NCBI GenBank assembly: GCA_040255405.1
Contig: JBDZUX010000004.1
Span: 62,001 to 126,000, forward strand
Length of the DNA stretch: 64,000 bases
DNA from: 66-474 sp040255405
GTDB taxonomy: Bacteria > Pseudomonadota > Gammaproteobacteria > Xanthomonadales > Rhodanobacteraceae
Direction of reading: 5' to 3'
In this document: positions 1 to 7,483 of the stretch, one piece after another
Layout: each line of letters opens with the position of its first letter
Position numbering within the stretch: position 1 is the first letter of the stretch
Notes under the pieces: model-generated
Told to the model about the DNA's origin: nothing
Seen by the model: the letters and a program-made list of their open reading frames with translations, nothing else
Database searches by the model: none
Program-made: the position numbers and the translations under genes

Positions 1-1
1 C

Positions 2-373
2 TACCGCCACGGGATCATGGTCGTGAATGCATTTTTCGAGAATGTATCGCGGCACAAGGTGGAGCATCGTGAGCTGGCGCCGGGCGAGCGGGAGGAGAAC
101 GTGGTGCTGGAATTTAGGCCGAACCCGCCGCACGACATGCTGGTGGCGTGCCTGTGGTCCTTCGATGAGCGCGCGGGCCTCTATTCCTTTGCCGCCATCA
201 CGGACGAACCACCGCCGGAAATCGCCGCCGCCGGTCACGACCGCTGCATCATCCCGATCAAGCCGGAGAACGTGGATGCCTGGTTGAACCCGGATCCGGG
301 CAATCTGGCCGCGCTACAAGCCATTCTTGATGATCGCGATCGGCCGTACTACGAACACCGATTGGCGGCCTAG
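2..373 (+). CDS. SOS response-associated peptidase (SRAP/YedK-HMCES family), 3' part
   Basis: This is the C-terminal part of an SRAP protein, a family that crosslinks through an N-terminal cysteine to abasic sites in single-stranded DNA. The frame is open to the window edge, so the start and the catalytic Cys lie outside. Visible are MVVNAFFENVSRH, the core strand VVLEFRPNP, DMLVACLWS, and FAAITDEPP followed by GHDRCIIPIKPEN, whose His matches the conserved HDRMPVIL position. It resembles the long SRAP variant of xanthomonads rather than the short E. coli YedK. The first internal ATG is at 17 but is not the real start. The stop abuts a decayed methyltransferase. Confidence 0.8.
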   Translation, partial: YRHGIMVVNAFFENVSRHKVEHRELAPGEREENVVLEFRPNPPHDMLVACLWSFDERAGLYSFAAITDEPPPEIAAAGHDRCIIPIKPENVDAWLNPDPGNLAALQAILDDRDRPYYEHRLAA

Positions 374-1110
374 CGTCACCACCTCCTCGAAAATAGAAAG
401 AAAGAAGCTGCACAGCGTCTCGGCTTGTTGTCGGCGTTATTCGACCCCGCCTCACTGCGGCAATTTGATGCCTGTGGCATAGCCAAGGGCTGGCGATGCT
501 GGGAAGTGGGGGCTGGATGTCCCACTCTGGTACGGAAGATTGCAGAACGCATTGGCGATACGGGCAACGTATTGGCAACTGATATCGACGCTTCCTGGGC
601 AAAGGAGGCCACATCCCACAACGTCCAAGTGCGCACCCATGACATTGCGCAAGATCCTGCAACTGACGAGTCGTTCGATCTGATACACGCTCGACTTGTA
701 CTGGTGCACATCCCGGAACGGCAACGCGCGTTCCAAAACATGGTCAGCGCTTTGAAACCCGGTGGTTGGCTGGTGCTGGAAGATGCCGACCCCGCGCTGC
801 AACCGTTGAGCTGCGTCGATGTGTACGGCCTCGAGCAGGAATTGGCCAACAGGATCAGGCAAGGGTTCAGAGCGTTGTTGTCGACCCGGGGGGCGGACAC
901 CTCTTTCGGGCGAAGGCTGCCCCCCGGATGTTTCGCAATGCCGGCATGATTGAGGTTTCGGCCGACGCTTACTTCCCGGTCGCCATGCCCGAATGCATTC
1001 CGCTCGAGATCGCGACCATACACATGATCCGGGACGACTTGTTGAGCAACGGGATCGCCACAGAACAGGAAATTGAAAAACATCTTGAAAACGTATCTCG
1101 TGCGGCATGA
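374..1110 (+). pseudogene. Class I SAM-dependent methyltransferase, 5'-truncated and frameshifted
   Basis: The frame opens right after the SRAP stop (LLENRKKEAAQRLG...), with a TTG at 425 as the earliest possible start. A UbiE-like Rossmann core follows: motif I EVGAG, then LATDID, FDLIHARLVLVHI and LKPGGWLVLED. Coding continuity is lost at a run of six C at 910-915, where the frame must change to continue as MFRNAGMIEVSADAYFPV...IHMIRDDLLSNGIAT. Both halves read like one family member of about 270 aa that lacks its N-terminus and last segment. The frameshift could be a homopolymer sequencing error, but the missing start and abrupt end argue for real decay. Confidence 0.7.
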
Positions 1111-1312
1111 CGTTGTCGAAGCCGGAAAGACATTCGTCTTGCGCCAGGGAAGGTTCGCGGGTCGTCCAAGCGAAATGCGGGTCGAGGTAGCGGGTTCTGC
1201 TGGTTTGCCTTCATCCGTGACAGTGGCGGGAGACGTGCACATGATCGGGAGAGGAGTGATAGAAGCAGCCCTGCCGCCCGAGGGCGTAATGGCCGATCAG
1301 GCTGACCGCTGA
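1073..1312 (+). pseudogene. C-terminal remnant of a PhzF-family isomerase
   Basis: This is a short frame of at most 79 aa. The segment YLVRHDVVEAG, RQGRFAGRPSEMRV and a closing VTVAGDVHMIGRGVI matches the C-terminal lobe of PhzF-like proteins, which have a Y..RHG, a QG...GRPS and a terminal GG/GRGV element. Catalytic N-terminal residues are absent, so no enzyme can be made. It overlaps the end of the methyltransferase remnant, which suggests a deletion fused two unrelated gene ends. The assignment is from pattern recognition on a short segment and remains tentative. Confidence 0.45.
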
Positions 1313-1402
1313 GAACGCTTCACCTGTGGAATAGCTTGATGGCACGTGTGACAGCCCGCCGCGAAAACCATCACCGCGAGACAACTGTCCTGACAACCGA
1401 AT

Positions 1403-2341
1403 TCAGTGCGACGCACCGCCGACCTGTTCGAGCATCCAGTCGCGAAACGCGCGCGACTTGCGCGGCAACTCGAATCCTTGCGGATACACGATGTAGTAGT
1501 CGAATGTGCGCAACGAGGGCAGCTTCCGCATCAAACGTACCAACTGTCCGCTGGCCAGTTTTTCGGAGATGAAGGCTTCGCGCCCCAGCATCACGCCCTG
1601 CCCGCGTTTTGCGGCCTGGACGGCCAGCAGCGCGCGCGGCTCGAACAAGCCCAGCATCAGCACGTCCAGTTCCAGCCGCCCCTTGGCCACCTTTTCGCCG
1701 CCGAGCAGGCGCCAGCGCGAGTAGCGTCCGAACTCCGCCGTCAGCGAGCCGTAGCGAGCCACCGTGCCGTCGGAAATCACGTTCAGCAGGTTGCAGCAGA
1801 ACAGTTGCGGGATGTCCGCCTTGTAGGTCTGGATCTGGTTCCACGCCGCCTCGATGTCGGCGTTGCGGTCGGCCGGGTTTTTCAGTTCGATCACCACCAG
1901 CGGCAGGCCGTTGACGAACGGCACGATGTCCGGCCGGCGCACCTTCAGCCCGTGCACGGTGAACTGCCGCACCGCCAGCAAGTCGTTGGCGCCATCGAAG
2001 TCGATCGCGCGCACGGGCAACACCGTGCGCCGGCCATCGGGTTCGACGCGTTGCACCGGCACGCCATTGCGCAGCCAGTCGTAGACCTCCTTGTGGCCGT
2101 CGACCAGCGACTGCGCGCCGTAACCGGCCGGCTTGTCCACCGCCTCGTCGATTTCCGCCGCCGTAAGCTCGGGATTCAGCCGCTGCACCGCTTCGCGCAG
2201 GCGCGATACCAGCACCACGTCCGATTACCGGGCACGCGCATTCTGCGCGCCGCCCGGCGACACCTCGTCACCGTGCACGCAGGTCCCGCCAAGTTCGCCC
2301 AGCCAGTCCAGGCATGCGGATTCGAGGTGGTCTTCCTTCAT
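1403..2341 (-). pseudogene. hsdR (type I restriction R subunit) 5' end with nonsense codon, fused in frame to a lysR 3' end
   Basis: An ATG at 2341 begins MKEDHLESACLDWLGELG, a typical HsdR N-terminus, which stops at TAA (2225-2227) where family members have Tyr (Y-x-x-VVL). The same frame continues with the HsdR nuclease domain: RRPDIVPFVNGLPLVVIELKNP (conserved E-x-K), then NQIQTYKADIPQLF and NVISDGTVAR. After GLFEPRALL it changes without a stop into a LysR effector-domain end: AVQAAKRGQGVMLG, FDYYIVYPQGF and SRAFRDWMLEQ. No helicase domain, hsdM or hsdS is present. The part after the nonsense codon could be translated from a GTG at 2218, but no function is expected. Confidence 0.75.
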
Positions 2342-2708
2342 GCTTGCCCCCCGTGGCGCCCCCCGGCCGGTTGTCCGGCCACCGCCCGAGTTTACCGGCA
2401 TGCCGGAATGCTCACCCGAAGTGAGCGTTTCGGGCGTTGGATAAATTGCCCGGCGCCGGGGTTCAACCGCTGGTCAACCCCTTCTCCCGTCGGGAGAAGG
2501 TGGCGGGAAGCGCCGGATGAGGGTTCGGAATCGCGCGGCGTTCAAGGGGCTGGATAGACTCGCCGCGTCTGCGGCTCGCCCTTCGGGCCATCGGCTTCGC
2601 GGATGTTTACTCCGGCATCCTGCCTCCGCAATCGGGTTCCATCGCCGGTGAAGCCGGCGACGGCCCCGGAATGACGAAGTTTCCGTAACGCATGAAGTAG
2701 AAATGGAC
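2342..2708. other. Intergenic, repeat-bearing, no gene seen
   Basis: The 367 bp between the hsdR remnant and the OYE gene contain a REP-like palindrome (2477-2523) and, at about 2662-2680, the motif CCGGAATGACGAA. That motif recurs at 4814 and, in variant form, at 10990. No reading frame here resembles a known protein. Confidence 0.6.
2477..2523. repeat. REP-like palindromic element
   Basis: The core CTTCTCCCGTCGGGAGAAGG is a palindrome, followed by a GC-rich tail ending GGATGAGGGT. The same organisation occurs at 8805-8850 and, inverted, at 8908-8950, so this is a dispersed family rather than a local terminator. Confidence 0.75.
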
Positions 2709-3785
2709 TTACGCAGCCAGCGCTTCGCGCAACGCCGGATAGTCGGTGTATCCCTTCGCGGTGCCGCCGAAGAAGGTATTGCGATCGGCGGCGTTCATGG
2801 GCGCGCCCGCCTTCAGCCGTGCGACGAAATCGGGATTGGCGAGCACGAACTGACCGTAGGACTCCAGGTCGGCCAGTCCGTCGGCCACGTCGGTACCGAT
2901 CCGGTCCCGTGGTCGACCGGCGCGATTGAGTATCAGCGTGCCTTTCCAGAGTTTGCGGATGTCGGCCAGCAGCGCTTCGTCGCCTTGCTGCGCGATATGC
3001 AAATAAGCGAGGCCCAATGCGTCGAGTTCGCTGACCAGATGGCGGTACAGGTCCGGTCCCTCGGCGCCTTCGTCGATGCCCCACAGCGTCATGCCGGGTG
3101 ACAGACGAATGGCCGTCCGGTCCGGTCCGATTTCGGCGGCGATCGCCGTCGCGACTTCGACGGCAAAGCGGGTGCGGTTCGGGATCGACCCACCGTACCG
3201 GTCGGTGCGCGCGTTGGCACTGGGCGCGAGAAACTGGTGCACCAGGTAGGCGTTCGCACCGTGGATTTCGACGCCGTCCGCGCCCGCTTCGATCGCGCGA
3301 CGCGCGGCGAAGCGGAAGTCCTCGACCGTCTGCTGGATTTCACCGATGGTCAGTGCGCGCGGTGCGGGAATTTCCTGCATCCCCGTGGCCGTGAACATGG
3401 GCGCACCCGGCGCAATGGCGGAAGGCGCGACGGCCTGCCGGTGGTACGGCGTGTTGTCCGGATGCGACATGCGCCCGGCGTGCATCAACTGGATGAAAAT
3501 GTGCCCGCCCTTGTCGTGCACGGCGGCCGTGACCTTCTTCCAGCCAGTGACGTGTACGTCGGTATGGATGCCGGGCGTGGTGAGGTAGCCCTGGCCATCC
3601 TCCGACGGTTGCGTCCCTTCGGTGACGATGAGGCCGACGCTGGCGCGCTGGCCGTAATAGTCGGCCGCGAGATCGCCGGGCGTGCCATCGACCCTGGCGC
3701 GCGAACGGGTCATGGGCGCCATCACCAGGCGGTTAAGAAGCGTGTAGCGTCCGACGTGGACAGGGTTGAACAGTTGCGGATTCAT
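2709..3785 (-). CDS. nemA: Alkene reductase, Old Yellow Enzyme family (NemA-like)
   Basis: This 358-aa FMN- and NAD(P)H-dependent ene-reductase is predicted to reduce activated C=C bonds or nitro/nitrate-ester electrophiles in the cytoplasm. Family signatures are in order: MAPMTRSRA (22-30), QLMHAGR (99-105), the substrate-binding pair in EIHGAN (H175, N178) with Y180, the LAPSANARTDRYGGS block (186-200), and NRAG near the phosphate-binding end. The length is standard. The gene diverges from a LysR gene across a 104-bp region with two palindromes, the usual layout for a LysR-controlled OYE gene. The physiological substrate cannot be told. Confidence 0.92.
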   Translation of the reverse strand: MNPQLFNPVHVGRYTLLNRLVMAPMTRSRARVDGTPGDLAADYYGQRASVGLIVTEGTQPSEDGQGYLTTPGIHTDVHVTGWKKVTAAVHDKGGHIFIQLMHAGRMSHPDNTPYHRQAVAPSAIAPGAPMFTATGMQEIPAPRALTIGEIQQTVEDFRFAARRAIEAGADGVEIHGANAYLVHQFLAPSANARTDRYGGSIPNRTRFAVEVATAIAAEIGPDRTAIRLSPGMTLWGIDEGAEGPDLYRHLVSELDALGLAYLHIAQQGDEALLADIRKLWKGTLILNRAGRPRDRIGTDVADGLADLESYGQFVLANPDFVARLKAGAPMNAADRNTFFGGTAKGYTDYPALREALAA

Positions 3786-3830
3786 GTGATGCCCTCCTTG
3801 CGATGGCTTGTGTACCGCAGACCATAGGCG

Positions 3831-3846
3831 GTTTCACGAACGAAAC
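3831..3846. promoter_or_regulatory. Inverted repeat upstream of nemA
   Basis: GTTTC and GAAAC arms enclose 6 nt (GTTTCACGAACGAAAC), 46 bp upstream of the OYE start. It is a plausible LysR-type binding half of the divergent control region. Confidence 0.4.
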
Positions 3847-3870
3847 ATAGAGGCTAATATGTTGACACAG

Positions 3871-3888
3871 TGTCTCGATATCGAAACA
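3871..3888. promoter_or_regulatory. 18-bp palindrome at the lysR start, probable autoregulatory operator
   Basis: TGTCTCGATATCGAAACA is symmetric except for one base pair and ends directly before the lysR ATG at 3890. A TTGACA lies at 3862-3867. A bound regulator would block lysR initiation, fitting negative autoregulation by the adjacent LysR protein. This is inferred from position only. Confidence 0.5.
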
Positions 3889-3889
3889 C

Positions 3890-4777
3890 ATGAATCTCAA
3901 CGCCCTCGAGGACTTCCTGCTGGTCGCCACCCACGGCGGCTTGGGCAAAGCCAGCCGCGCGAGCGGCCGGTCGAAGGCCACGCTGTCGCGCCGCATCGCG
4001 GATCTGGAAGAGGCGCTGGGCGTCCGGCTGCTCGAACGGGGTTCAAACCGGCTCATCCTGACCGAGGCCGGACAGTTGCTGCTGGCCCGTGCCGAAGATC
4101 CGATGCGCGAGGTCGGGGAGGCCGTGACCTCGGCGCGCGAAGGACTCGCCAAGCCGCGCGGCCGCTTGCGCATTGCCGCACCGCTGCTGTTTTCGCAACT
4201 CGCATTCGGCCAGCTTGGTGCCCGCTTCCTGGCGGCCTACCCGGAGGTTCAACTGGACGTGGTCGCGCAGGATCGCACGGTCGATCTGGTGGAAGAGCAT
4301 TTCGACGTGGCCATCCGCGTCAATCCACGCGAGGACAGCACGCTGGTGGGCCGATGCTTTGCCAGGGACAGGCTGGTCATCGCCGCCGCGCCCTCGATGA
4401 AATTGCCAAGGGCAGGCAAGACCGGAAAATCCGTCCCGGTTCCGGCGGTGGTGCTGTCTTCCTACGCCGGCGGGCCCTGGCCCATCGACCGCAGCCGTCT
4501 CGTGATCGATCCGCAGCCGGTGATGCGTGCCTCGTCGCTGCTGATCGTCCGCGATGCCGCACTTGCCGGCGTCGGCGTTGCGATGTTGCCGCGGTCCATC
4601 ATCGGATCAAGACTGGAAAGAGGTGAACTGGTGCAATGGGGAACCACGGGCAAAGTCGTCGAGCTCTGGGCCCTGCACACATCGCGTCGCCTGCCCAGCG
4701 CGAAGGTGCGTGCATTCGTGGACTTCATGCGCGATCAGTATCCGGACGGTGAGCTCGTCTTGCAGGGGCCTGATTAG
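3890..4777 (+). CDS. LysR-family transcriptional regulator, divergent to nemA
   Basis: The 295-aa protein has the LysR layout. The N-terminal winged HTH is LNALEDFLLVATHGGLGKAS, then GRSKATLSRRIADLEEALG and LLERGSNRLILTEAG. A periplasmic-binding-like effector domain follows from about residue 90 (RGRLRIAAPLLFSQLAFG). The start chosen is the ATG at 3890, which gives the canonical MNLNALEDF opening. The divergent OYE gene with shared palindromes makes it the likely local regulator, probably sensing an electrophile. The inducer is unknown. Confidence 0.88.
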   Translation: MNLNALEDFLLVATHGGLGKASRASGRSKATLSRRIADLEEALGVRLLERGSNRLILTEAGQLLLARAEDPMREVGEAVTSAREGLAKPRGRLRIAAPLLFSQLAFGQLGARFLAAYPEVQLDVVAQDRTVDLVEEHFDVAIRVNPREDSTLVGRCFARDRLVIAAAPSMKLPRAGKTGKSVPVPAVVLSSYAGGPWPIDRSRLVIDPQPVMRASSLLIVRDAALAGVGVAMLPRSIIGSRLERGELVQWGTTGKVVELWALHTSRRLPSAKVRAFVDFMRDQYPDGELVLQGPD

Positions 4778-4843
4778 TGTCGATCTTCAACACGATTGAA
4801 CTGGGTTCGTCCGGAATGACGAATTTATTTCTGGGACACGGCG

Positions 4844-5734
4844 CTACGTTTTGCCAAGGAGCTCGACCAGCCGCCATTCGCATGGTGAGAGGTCATACCC
4901 CCGGCGCTGCGAGATCACGAACGTGAGTGGACCGAGGTGCCAGGCGCGACGTTCGAGTTCGACGAGTTGGCCGCTTGCCAGATCCTCGGCGACGAGGTGT
5001 CGCGGCAAGTGTCCCCAGCCGAGACCGGCCTTGAGAAGATCGCGCTTGGCGCCGAGATCATTGACCAGCCACTGGCGCTTGCCGGCGACTCCCTGTTGGA
5101 TCTTTTCTGCTTCGGGCTGGTTGTCTGTCACGACGATCTGAACGTGTCGGCCAAATTCATCCCTGGGGATGGGTTTCGGTGTCGACGCGAGCGGATGCGA
5201 TGGCGCACATGTCGTCACCATCTCCGCCTCGCATAGCCAGTGGCGTTCCATGGCATCCGGGTTCACCTCCGGCACGTTCTCGATCGTGACGGCCAGGGCA
5301 CACACCCTTTCGAGTACCAGCTTCTCGCCACCCTGCATGCTCGTGACCCGCAGGTCGATCGTCGCGGTGCGGAACTCCGCCTGCAGCGTCCGCAAGCAGT
5401 CGATCAGGCGGGCGCGCGGGAAGTAGGCATCGATGGCAACCGAAACCTGCGGCGCCCCGGTTCGGGCGATCGCGCCGGCGCGGTTCTTCATTTCTTCGGT
5501 GCGTGAAATCACCGCACGCGCGTCCGGCAAAAGGCTGCGGCCCGCCGCGGTGAGCTGCGCCTTGCGCGTGTTGCGCTCGAACAATTCGACATCGAACGCG
5601 CTTTCCAGCGCCTTGATTGCGTGGCTGATGGCTGACTGCGCGCGCCTCAATTTCCGCGCCGCGCCTGAAAAGCTGCCTTGGTCGCATACCGCGACGAACG
5701 CACGCAGCTGGTTGATGGTGACGTTGTCGAGCAC
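4844..5734 (-). CDS. LysR-family transcriptional regulator
   Basis: The 296-aa protein opens with TINQLRAFVAVCDQGSFSGA, then RRAQSAISHAIKALES, a complete LysR HTH. The effector domain begins near residue 90 (PQVSVAIDAYFPRARLIDCL). The start appears to be GTG at 5734. It diverges from the NADP oxidoreductase gene at 5840, with 105 bp between them, so it most likely controls that gene and the following SDR. It runs toward the first LysR gene, and the two regulators end 66 bp apart. Its ligand cannot be read from the sequence. Confidence 0.87.
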   Translation of the reverse strand: MLDNVTINQLRAFVAVCDQGSFSGAARKLRRAQSAISHAIKALESAFDVELFERNTRKAQLTAAGRSLLPDARAVISRTEEMKNRAGAIARTGAPQVSVAIDAYFPRARLIDCLRTLQAEFRTATIDLRVTSMQGGEKLVLERVCALAVTIENVPEVNPDAMERHWLCEAEMVTTCAPSHPLASTPKPIPRDEFGRHVQIVVTDNQPEAEKIQQGVAGKRQWLVNDLGAKRDLLKAGLGWGHLPRHLVAEDLASGQLVELERRAWHLGPLTFVISQRRGYDLSPCEWRLVELLGKT

Positions 5735-5839
5735 CCGGATCCAAAGAATAGATCGTACTTAGCAATGTTTGGTCAATTGTTTTGATGTGTCAAGGGGGCC
5801 AGATTGGTGGCCACACGCAATCCGAAAAGGAGAATCTTC

Positions 5840-6445
5840 ATGAGCTACGCAATCATCGGTTTCGGCGCCATAGGCCAGGCCCTCGCTCGCGCTTTCGCAC
5901 GCGAGAACATCGAGGTCGCCGTCGCCAGCCGACGGCCACCCGAAGCACTGTTGCCGCAGGCGCAGGCGATTGGACCCACCGTCATTCCCAGGACACTGCA
6001 GGAAGCGATCAAGGCGGACGTGATTTTTTTGGCCGTTCGCTTCGAGTCACATCGCGAAGTCGCCAAAAACCTAGTGAGCTGGCAGGGCAAGACGATCATC
6101 GACGCGATGAACGGATTCGGCGTGTCCTCTGCCGTCGTGGCCAAGGCCTTCCCCGGCTCCAAACTCGTGAAGGGCTTCAATCATCTCCTCGCCCGCACCC
6201 TCGCCACCGATCCACACGTCGAGGGCGGCCGACGTGTCGTATTCCTGTCGAGCGATGACGAAGGTGCTGCAGCGTCGGTGGCGGCGCTCGCCGAAAAACT
6301 CGGTTTCGCGCCCGTCAATCTCGGGAAATTCGAAGAGGGCGGCGCGCTGGTACAGGCGCGCGCGGACAGGAGCTGGGGGCCATTGATCTTCCAGGATCTG
6401 TTCAAGAACGAACCCGAGCCTGCGGCCACCGCCGCAAGGTATTGA
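5840..6445 (+). CDS. NADPH-dependent F420 reductase-like NADP oxidoreductase
   Basis: This 201-aa single-domain Rossmann protein belongs to the family annotated F420-dependent NADP oxidoreductase. The dinucleotide-binding motif is IIGFGAIGQALARAF at the N-terminus, with ASRRP after the second strand, which suggests NADP(H). DVIFLAVRFESH and KTIIDAMNG follow. The ATG at 5840 is chosen over an upstream in-frame start at 5804 because AAAAGGAG at 5825-5832 is well spaced. In proteobacteria this family usually works without coenzyme F420, so the name reflects homology only. Its neighbours are a divergent LysR gene and a downstream SDR. Confidence 0.82.
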   Translation: MSYAIIGFGAIGQALARAFARENIEVAVASRRPPEALLPQAQAIGPTVIPRTLQEAIKADVIFLAVRFESHREVAKNLVSWQGKTIIDAMNGFGVSSAVVAKAFPGSKLVKGFNHLLARTLATDPHVEGGRRVVFLSSDDEGAAASVAALAEKLGFAPVNLGKFEEGGALVQARADRSWGPLIFQDLFKNEPEPAATAARY

Positions 6446-6502
6446 TCATCCCGCAGCTGAATCACGGCTCCGCAAACATCAACCCATTCGCGAAGAACAC
6501 TC

Positions 6503-7261
6503 ATGTCCAACAAACTCGATCTCTCGAAAGAACTCGGCGGCCGTCGTGCTTTGGTCACCGGAGGCACACGCGGCATCGGCGCCGCCATCGCGCAGCGCCT
6601 TCTCGATGCCGGCGCCAAAGTCCTGGTCGTTGCGCGTACACGCAACGACGAGATGCCCGCGGCGGCAACGTTCATTGCCGGCGACGTCAGCACGAGCGAA
6701 GGCGTCGAAGCAATCGCGAAACAGGCGATTGCTGCGCTCGGTGGCCTCGACATTCTCGTGAACAACGCGGGCGGGGGAAGCGCGTTCCTGGAAGGATCGT
6801 GGACGATTCCCGACAAGGCGTGGCATGACAGCTTTGCGCTCAACTTCTTCGCCGCGATGCGCCTCACGAGCGCGGTTATCCCGGCGCTGCGGGAGTCGAA
6901 GGCCGCAGCCGTCGTGAACATCTCGTCGGCGGCGGCGACGATGCCGTTCGGTCCCTTTGCGCACTATGGGGCCGCCAAGGCGGCGCTCGAGTACTACTCG
7001 CGCACGCTCGCGGTGGAGCTCGCGCCGAGCGGCATCCGTGTGAACGTCGTGTCGCCCGGCGTCATCTCGACGCCGGGTTCCGACGAGTTTGCCAGGACGA
7101 CCCCGGGGTTTTCTTCTGATGCCTGGATCCAGAATATTCCGCTGGGCCGCATCGGCACCACCGAGGACATCGCCGAGGTCGTCGCACTGCTCGTGTCGGA
7201 CCACGGTAAGTTCCTGACCGGCGCGAATTATCGCGTCGATGGCGGAATGACGGCGCGCTGA
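6503..7261 (+). CDS. Short-chain dehydrogenase/reductase (SDR)
   Basis: This 252-aa classical SDR has a TGGTRGIG cofactor motif (19-26), VNNAGGG, NISSAAA carrying the catalytic Ser, and HYGAAKAAL supplying the Tyr-x3-Lys pair. It ends TGANYRVDGG, the typical SDR C-terminus. It lies 57 bp after the NADP oxidoreductase gene on the same strand and is probably co-transcribed, giving a two-enzyme redox module under the divergent LysR regulator. The substrate is not predictable. Confidence 0.88.
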   Translation: MSNKLDLSKELGGRRALVTGGTRGIGAAIAQRLLDAGAKVLVVARTRNDEMPAAATFIAGDVSTSEGVEAIAKQAIAALGGLDILVNNAGGGSAFLEGSWTIPDKAWHDSFALNFFAAMRLTSAVIPALRESKAAAVVNISSAAATMPFGPFAHYGAAKAALEYYSRTLAVELAPSGIRVNVVSPGVISTPGSDEFARTTPGFSSDAWIQNIPLGRIGTTEDIAEVVALLVSDHGKFLTGANYRVDGGMTAR

Positions 7262-7483
7262 CGAAGGTATGCACGCCCGTCCCAAGCAAGCAGCTCCCTT
7301 GCTTCCGCGCCGTTCCAGCCAGGGATCCACGACATGAACAGACACTCCATGCGATATTCGGAACTCGCCAAGAACGGCGGTCAGGTTCGCTTCCCCACAC
7401 GCTCACCGCAAAAAAGCAGCAAGTGAACCTGACTCCGTCTTGCTAGGATCGACCGGGTCACCCCGACGCAAGGAAACGTGCAA

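Noticed and set aside
1406..2557. A 383-codon plus-strand frame opposite the hsdR-lysR chimera
   Set aside because: The minus-strand frame has clear HsdR and LysR motifs; the plus-strand product has none.
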